Positions 4,697-8,479 of a DNA stretch of 8,479 nucleotides are shown in pieces. Origin of the DNA: Anaerolineales bacterium UBA3940 (GTDB taxonomy: Bacteria; Chloroflexota; Anaerolineae; Aggregatilineales; UBA3940); assembly GCA_002385675.1 (NCBI GenBank), contig DGDY01000282.1:1-8479 (forward strand), given 5' to 3'. Position 1 is the stretch's first letter, and every line of letters starts with the position of its first letter. The notes below the pieces were generated by a model. That model was not told the origin of the DNA. It searched no databases and was given only the letters and a program-made list of their open reading frames with translations. The translations under genes were made by a program, and so were the position numbers.

Positions 4697-5728
4697 ATGA
4701 AGGTTCTGATCTACGGTGGCAGCGCCGAAGGCTGCTACCTGGCCGCACGTCTCGCGCAGGCCGGGCACGGCGTGACGATTGCAGGCGCGGGCAAGGCTGC
4801 GCCGGGCGGCGAGCTTAAGCTCTGCGGGCGGCGGGGCAAGCTCGAAATCGTGCCCGGTGTTGAGTACGTGGTGGATGTGCATGAGGCGCTGGCAAATGGC
4901 GGCTATGACTGGATTGCGCTTGCACTGCCAGCGTATGAGACGGCTTCCGCCGGGGAGGTGCTGGTACAACACCTCCGGCAGCCCGTGCCTGTTGTGACGT
5001 TTCAGAGGGGGACAGGACACACAGCCACCCTGCAAACGATTCTGGGGCATGGGGACGTGATCGCCGGGGCGATCACAGCGGTGGTGGCCCGCTCCGGGGC
5101 GAACGCCGTCGAGATAGTGCGTGAAGGCGGCATCTGCCTGGGCGGCAGTGCGCCGTCTGCAGGCAGGATCCGCGATGCGCTAGCGAGTATCGGCGTCGAG
5201 GTGGTGCATCTGCCCGACGTGGCGACGCTGGAGTGGTCCAAGCTGTTTGTCGACCTGATCGGTAATGCACTCTCCGCGATGCTGGATGAACCGCCGCGCG
5301 AGGTATTCAAAGACTACCGCCTGTTTGACGTGGAGTGGGCGGCGCTTAACGAGGCGTTGTGGACGCTGGAGCAGAGAGGGATCACGCTGACGGACCTGCC
5401 CGGCGCGCCCGCTCGCACGCTGGCCGGGCGCATCCGGAGGCTGCCGCGCCAGCTTACACGCCTGCTGTTGATCCGGCAGGTGAACGACCAGCCTTCCTCG
5501 CTGCTGCAGGAGCTTCGCTCAGGGGAGGGGAAGACGGAAGCCGCGTGGCTGAACGGAGCGGTGGTGTTCGCTGCGCACACGATCGAATATCTCGCGCCGA
5601 TCAACCACGCCCTTGCGCTGTCCGTCTCGGACATTGCCGCCGGGCGCGTGCCCTGGGAGATGTTCCGCCACAACCCCGACATGGTGCTGCGCGCTGTTCG
5701 CATGGTGCAGGGGGGATCTCTGGTCTGA
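4697..5728 (+). CDS. Ketopantoate reductase (ApbA/PanE)-like NAD(P)-dependent oxidoreductase
   Basis: This 343-residue enzyme is slightly longer than typical PanE (about 300). The N-terminal Rossmann fold starts MKVLIYGGSAEGCYLAARLAQ. Its glycine motif GGSAEG differs from the usual GxGAIG. QRGTGHTATLQTILG (103-117) matches the family's 'QNGxGN' loop. The C-terminal ApbA domain has EWSKLFVDLIGN (179-190), in which K182 aligns with the catalytic Lys176 of E. coli PanE. The position of Asn180 is Asp186, while Asn184 is kept (N190). SS (267-268) and TE (280-281) align with Ser244 and Glu256. PanE reduces 2-dehydropantoate to pantoate with NADPH for pantothenate and CoA synthesis. Given the substitutions and the lack of pan genes nearby, this could be a paralogue with another 2-oxo-acid substrate. 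The start was chosen for GAGGG just upstream; the frame stays open back to 4514 but crosses the terminator. Confidence 0.78.
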   Translation: MKVLIYGGSAEGCYLAARLAQAGHGVTIAGAGKAAPGGELKLCGRRGKLEIVPGVEYVVDVHEALANGGYDWIALALPAYETASAGEVLVQHLRQPVPVVTFQRGTGHTATLQTILGHGDVIAGAITAVVARSGANAVEIVREGGICLGGSAPSAGRIRDALASIGVEVVHLPDVATLEWSKLFVDLIGNALSAMLDEPPREVFKDYRLFDVEWAALNEALWTLEQRGITLTDLPGAPARTLAGRIRRLPRQLTRLLLIRQVNDQPSSLLQELRSGEGKTEAAWLNGAVVFAAHTIEYLAPINHALALSVSDIAAGRVPWEMFRHNPDMVLRAVRMVQGGSLV

Positions 5729-5731
5729 GCT

Positions 5732-5749
5732 ATACGGACCCTTCCGTAT
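5732..5749 (+). repeat. Small hairpin after the ketopantoate-reductase-like gene
   Basis: ATACGGA-CCCT-TCCGTAT forms a 7-bp stem 3 bases after the stop codon. No T-run follows, so it is at best a weak terminator or a 3'-end stabiliser. Its 3' arm touches the -35 element of the next promoter. Confidence 0.4.
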
Positions 5750-5777
5750 TGGCAAGGTGTGGGCGTAATGCTAGCAT
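5749..5777 (+). promoter_or_regulatory. Promoter of the 824-residue protein gene
   Basis: TTGGCA (5749-5754, five of six consensus bases), a 17-base spacer and TAGCAT (5772-5777), preceded by TGC, so the -10 is of the extended TGn type. Transcription would start near 5784. That is too close to the ATG at 5790 for a leader and favours the ATG at 5850. Confidence 0.65.
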
Positions 5778-5849
5778 TGGGTACGGTGCATGCGCGCCGC
5801 TACCAAACGACTACAACCGTCCCAGTTGCACCTGTGCCGAGCGAGCATC

Positions 5850-8324
5850 ATGTCTGTTGAATCCGAATCCCTCGAGTCCTACTACGCTTCTAACACCCTG
5901 CTTGGGCTCATTCGGAGTGGTTTTGTCTTGCTCATCGCCCGGCGTGTACGACCTCGAAGCCGCTCGGTACTGCACCGGCTGCGACTTGCTAACATCCCCG
6001 ATTATATTATTTATGCTGTTTTAATTATAATTCCTGCTATTATTTTGGATAACTTTCAACGGCTACGCACGCTCATCACCGGGCGCCCCCGGCGGCATCC
6101 ATCCGGGTCGTGGCAGTTCTACCTGCAGACCGGGCTGCGCGAGGATTCTGCTCACCACACGAACGAGACGATGGGCTACCACAAACAGCGGCCCGAGGGG
6201 GCGAGCGAAGTGGACGACCTGACTGCCTGGACGATGGCGGTCAGCCACTTCCTGTGGAACTATGACGAGCTGATCGGCGTGGTCTGGGACGAGTGGACGC
6301 TGCTCAGGCTTGTTGAGCAAGCGGCCCAGAAAGCCGGGCTGGGCGACGATCCGCTCTTCCACCGGCTTCAGCGCCAGTGGGAGGTCGCCCGCCCCTACTG
6401 TGCCCCGCTCAACGGCACATATGCCGACGTGCGGCGCGACGCGTTCGCCAGCTTCATCAGGCCCCGGCTGGATGCGCTGCCTGAGCGTCTGCGTGCAGAT
6501 GTGCTGGCCGAGCACCGGCAGCTCGGCGAGACGGAGCGGGCCCAGTACCAGCAGCAGATGTCGCTACTGGCAACGCTGAACCCCCGCCAGTTCATCGACG
6601 AGCGTGAGCCTATCGGTCTGTGGGAGACGTGCGTCGGGCTGATCGTTGGTGGGGAGTACTATCTTATTCAGATTGCAGACCACGACGCAGTTGGACGGCC
6701 CGTGATGTACGATGCCAGCGGGCAGCCCGTCGCGCTGCGGCTAGAGGGCAGCCGGGTCGCGCTTCCGGATGGGGAGCCGGTTGTGATAAACGGCGACACC
6801 GTCACCCGGGCCGCTGACGGGGCAGTGCTCGGCTATCTCGACATGACGCCCGCCGCCCGCGTGAAATGGCAAATACGCGCCATTTTGGAGGGTCGGGTTG
6901 AGGGTAGGGGGAATGACGTGCCGCCAACCGACCGGCTGCTGGCGGAAGCGCCGCGCAGAGCCCAGCGGCGGCTGCGACAGCAGCTTCCCCATGCGACGCG
7001 TGTCTCACTGCAGGAACTGGCGCGCGCACCGATCATCATCAACTGGGACGAACAGCCTGGCAGCGCAACGCTGGCTGAGCTGCGCCGCACCCAGCGCGGC
7101 GTGGGTGATCATGCCCTTACGATCATCCGTACCGAGCGCAGCTTTGTCTTTGACCACTCCCACATCTTTTTCGATGGGACGTGGTCGCTGGCGGTGGCGG
7201 AGGTGCTAACCAACGCGGCGGTACGCTGGTGTGAGCGCTGCATGACACTGACGCCGCTGGAGAGCCGGCCCGCGCCACGACTGTCGTTCGAGCCCACGGA
7301 GGCGTTTCTGCACGCAGCACGGCGGCTGCAGAGCTTGCCGGAGGTTGCAGCAGAGACGACCATCTGGGATAACACGACTATCTTCGAGCTGCGGAAGATG
7401 CTGAGCGAAACGGGCACGCACCTGACCGTCAACGACCTGCTCGTAATTACGCGCATCTTCCATGCAGCACACTACCGCCCCTCACCGGCGGTGCAGCAGG
7501 AGATCGACGCGCTGCGTGCGGGGGCGAGAACGGCTGCCGAGCGCCGCGCCGTGCGTGCCATCGACCGCTCGCTGGAGCGGGGGCGCCTCATGAACCCGGC
7601 GCTGCTCATCCCGGTCGACGCCTCGCCGACCGACCCGCGCGAGCGCATCTTCCCCATCACGTTCCGCAACCTCGCGGACAACCTCGTGCGCGTATGGGAC
7701 GACACGTGGGACGCCTACCAGGCCTATCGCCGTATTGAGCCACCAGACACGCCTGAGGGGCAGCAAGCCTTCAACGAGTTTGCGCTGAACCGCCGCCTGC
7801 TCATCGGCAACCTGCGCGCTTTCAGCCATGTGCTTGAGGCGAACAAGGCCGTCGCTATCCGCGGTGAGAGCCTGAACATCGCCGTGCTCAAGCTGCTCGT
7901 CGGGCTGCCGCTGCCAGTGCAGGCTTTGCTCAAAGAGATCCCGGAGCGGGTGCTGCCGCTGAACGAGATCATCCGGGGGGATGAGGTCTACTCGAACGTT
8001 GGGCGGGTAGCGCGAGGCTCGTCCCTGTCACGCTTCATGACGGCAAAGGACGATGGCAACACCAAGGCGCTGGCCTGGGGCGTCATGTCGGATGACGACG
8101 GGCGGTTGATCGTCACCATGCGGGACTTCCGCCCGCACGTTGCGCCGCTGCTGGAGGCAGGACGGGCCGACCTGGCACATGCGCTTGCCCATGACTACGT
8201 ATCGTCCTACACTGCCGACTTAATCGGGCTGGTTGCACGGTTGAGCGCGATGCTGCAAGCCGAAGCTCCGCGCACCACACAGAGGCATGGTACAATCGCA
8301 ATAAAGGTGGGGGAGAGGCAATAA
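5850..8324 (+). CDS. Large protein of unknown function with an acyltransferase-like SHxxxDG motif
   Basis: I do not recognise a named family. The protein has 824 residues from ATG 5850; an ATG at 5790 would add 20. Two hydrophobic stretches lie near the start (about 16-30 and 52-66), the second in a very AT-rich patch. A more ordinary soluble region then begins near GSWQFYLQTGLRED (about 86-99), followed by helices, a beta-rich segment (about 267-332) and a long helical C-terminal half. The strongest clue is SFVFDHSHIFFDGTWSLAV (about 431-449). The SHIFFDG part fits the HxxxDG active site of CoA-dependent acyltransferases (carnitine acyltransferases, NRPS condensation domains), with H438 as candidate catalytic base. 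A later stretch, SRFMTAKDDG to GVMSDDDGRLIV (about 727-755), could be the second substrate-side motif. No strong ribosome binding site is visible (only GAGCGAG). Its stop overlaps the converging tRNA-Leu terminator. A real gene is near certain; the activity is tentative. Confidence 0.8.
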   Translation: MSVESESLESYYASNTLLGLIRSGFVLLIARRVRPRSRSVLHRLRLANIPDYIIYAVLIIIPAIILDNFQRLRTLITGRPRRHPSGSWQFYLQTGLREDSAHHTNETMGYHKQRPEGASEVDDLTAWTMAVSHFLWNYDELIGVVWDEWTLLRLVEQAAQKAGLGDDPLFHRLQRQWEVARPYCAPLNGTYADVRRDAFASFIRPRLDALPERLRADVLAEHRQLGETERAQYQQQMSLLATLNPRQFIDEREPIGLWETCVGLIVGGEYYLIQIADHDAVGRPVMYDASGQPVALRLEGSRVALPDGEPVVINGDTVTRAADGAVLGYLDMTPAARVKWQIRAILEGRVEGRGNDVPPTDRLLAEAPRRAQRRLRQQLPHATRVSLQELARAPIIINWDEQPGSATLAELRRTQRGVGDHALTIIRTERSFVFDHSHIFFDGTWSLAVAEVLTNAAVRWCERCMTLTPLESRPAPRLSFEPTEAFLHAARRLQSLPEVAAETTIWDNTTIFELRKMLSETGTHLTVNDLLVITRIFHAAHYRPSPAVQQEIDALRAGARTAAERRAVRAIDRSLERGRLMNPALLIPVDASPTDPRERIFPITFRNLADNLVRVWDDTWDAYQAYRRIEPPDTPEGQQAFNEFALNRRLLIGNLRAFSHVLEANKAVAIRGESLNIAVLKLLVGLPLPVQALLKEIPERVLPLNEIIRGDEVYSNVGRVARGSSLSRFMTAKDDGNTKALAWGVMSDDDGRLIVTMRDFRPHVAPLLEAGRADLAHALAHDYVSSYTADLIGLVARLSAMLQAEAPRTTQRHGTIAIKVGERQ
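6000..6059 (+). other. AT-rich island at the 5' end of the 824-residue protein gene
   Basis: Twelve of these 60 bases are G or C (80% AT), in a gene otherwise clearly GC-rich. Isoleucine is written ATT or ATA here but mostly ATC elsewhere in the gene. It encodes the hydrophobic run YIIYAVLIIIPAIIL. It also contains a perfect TATAAT (6026-6031), inside the 10-base palindrome AATTATAATT (6023-6032), and an extended -10-like TGCTATTAT (6035-6043). No good -35 is present. Confidence 0.7.
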
Positions 8325-8356
8325 AAAAGCACCTGTCTTTGAGAAGACAAGTGCTT
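8323..8356 (-). terminator. Intrinsic terminator of the tRNA-Leu gene
   Basis: AAGCAC (8327-8332) pairs with GTGCTT (8351-8356), and TGTCTT (8334-8339) with AAGACA (8344-8349), with one mismatch between them and a TGAG loop. On the minus strand the stem is followed by a run of T (complement of 8323-8328). It overlaps the TAA stop of the converging plus-strand gene. Plus-strand transcripts could form the same hairpin but lack a U-run. Confidence 0.85.
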
Positions 8357-8361
8357 CGCAG

Positions 8362-8443
8362 TGCCCGGGAGAGGACTCGAACCTCCACGCCCAAAGGGCA
8401 CAGGCCCTCAACCTGCCGCGTATGCCAATTCCGCCACCCGGGC
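8362..8443 (-). tRNA. tRNA-Leu (anticodon GAG)
   Basis: The reverse complement forms a class II tRNA of 82 bases. The acceptor is GCCCGGG/CCCGGGC with discriminator A. The D region is GGCGGAATTGGC. The anticodon stem GCAGG/CCTGT encloses the loop TTGAGGC (GAG, reading CUC and CUU). There is a long variable arm, GCCC-TTT-GGGC, and a T arm GAGG-TTCGAGT-CCTC. The long variable arm, GAG anticodon and A73 identify leucine. CCA is not encoded. Confidence 0.95.
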
Positions 8444-8456
8444 AGGCACGACCAAA

Positions 8457-8462
8457 ATTATA
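8457..8462 (-). promoter_or_regulatory. -10 element of the tRNA-Leu promoter
   Basis: A perfect TATAAT on the minus strand lies 13 bases before the tRNA 5' end. The matching -35 would fall just beyond the right edge of the window, so the promoter cannot be completed. Confidence 0.65.
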
Positions 8463-8479
8463 ACACGCCGGGCGGACCT

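Noticed and set aside
5790..5849. ATG at 5790 as the start of the large gene
   Set aside because: It lies only a few bases after the predicted transcription start and has no ribosome binding site. ATG 5850 fits the promoter better, although its own ribosome binding site is weak.
5359..6024. Plus-strand frame of 221 codons spanning the end of the reductase gene and the start of the large gene
   Set aside because: It overlaps two better supported genes in another frame and looks like a composition shadow. I checked it as a possible frameshifted N-terminus of the large protein, but it does not continue into the conserved part.
1..8479. CRISPR arrays, transposons, phage genes, riboswitches or a defence system
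   Set aside because: I found no regularly spaced repeats, no transposase- or integrase-like protein, no terminal inverted repeats and no known riboswitch core. The neighbourhood reads as stable chromosomal genes.

Overview
The window looks like a chromosomal segment of a GC-rich bacterium. The most likely source is a member of the Chloroflexota, in or near the Anaerolineae. This is an inference from the Thr/Pro-rich linker in a membrane-anchored peptidyl-prolyl isomerase, a secreted enzyme with C-terminal SH3b repeats, and the rpsF-ssb-rpsR order without rplI. No marker here allows a firm assignment. I see no CRISPR array, transposase, integrase or phage gene.

Left part, minus strand (1-1860): a secreted GH99-like glycoside hydrolase with two SH3b domains is closed by a strong intrinsic terminator at the left edge. 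Behind it lies a tRNA with a CAU anticodon, which has its own promoter and terminator.

Centre, plus strand (1950-3318): a compact rpsF-ssb-rpsR operon encodes ribosomal protein S6, single-stranded DNA-binding protein and S18. It has a promoter, a structured leader that can pair with the rpsF Shine-Dalgarno sequence, a hairpin in each intergenic gap, and a strong terminator directly after rpsR. The leader fits autogenous control by the S6:S18 complex, known in other bacteria.

Right part, plus strand (3375-8324): three genes that look like separate transcription units. The first encodes a membrane-anchored SurA/PrsA-like parvulin foldase, followed by a strong terminator. The second encodes a ketopantoate-reductase-like NAD(P)-binding enzyme with its own promoter. 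The third encodes a large protein of about 824 residues that I cannot assign to a named family. It carries an SHxxxDG motif in a context resembling CoA-dependent acyltransferases (carnitine acyltransferase or NRPS condensation fold), and it has a very AT-rich, hydrophobic N-terminal patch. A tRNA-Leu(GAG) gene converges on it from the right edge, and the tRNA terminator overlaps the stop codon of the large gene.

Most of the window is ordinary housekeeping. The parts most worth a second look are the 824-residue protein with its AT-rich island and the rpsF leader structure.
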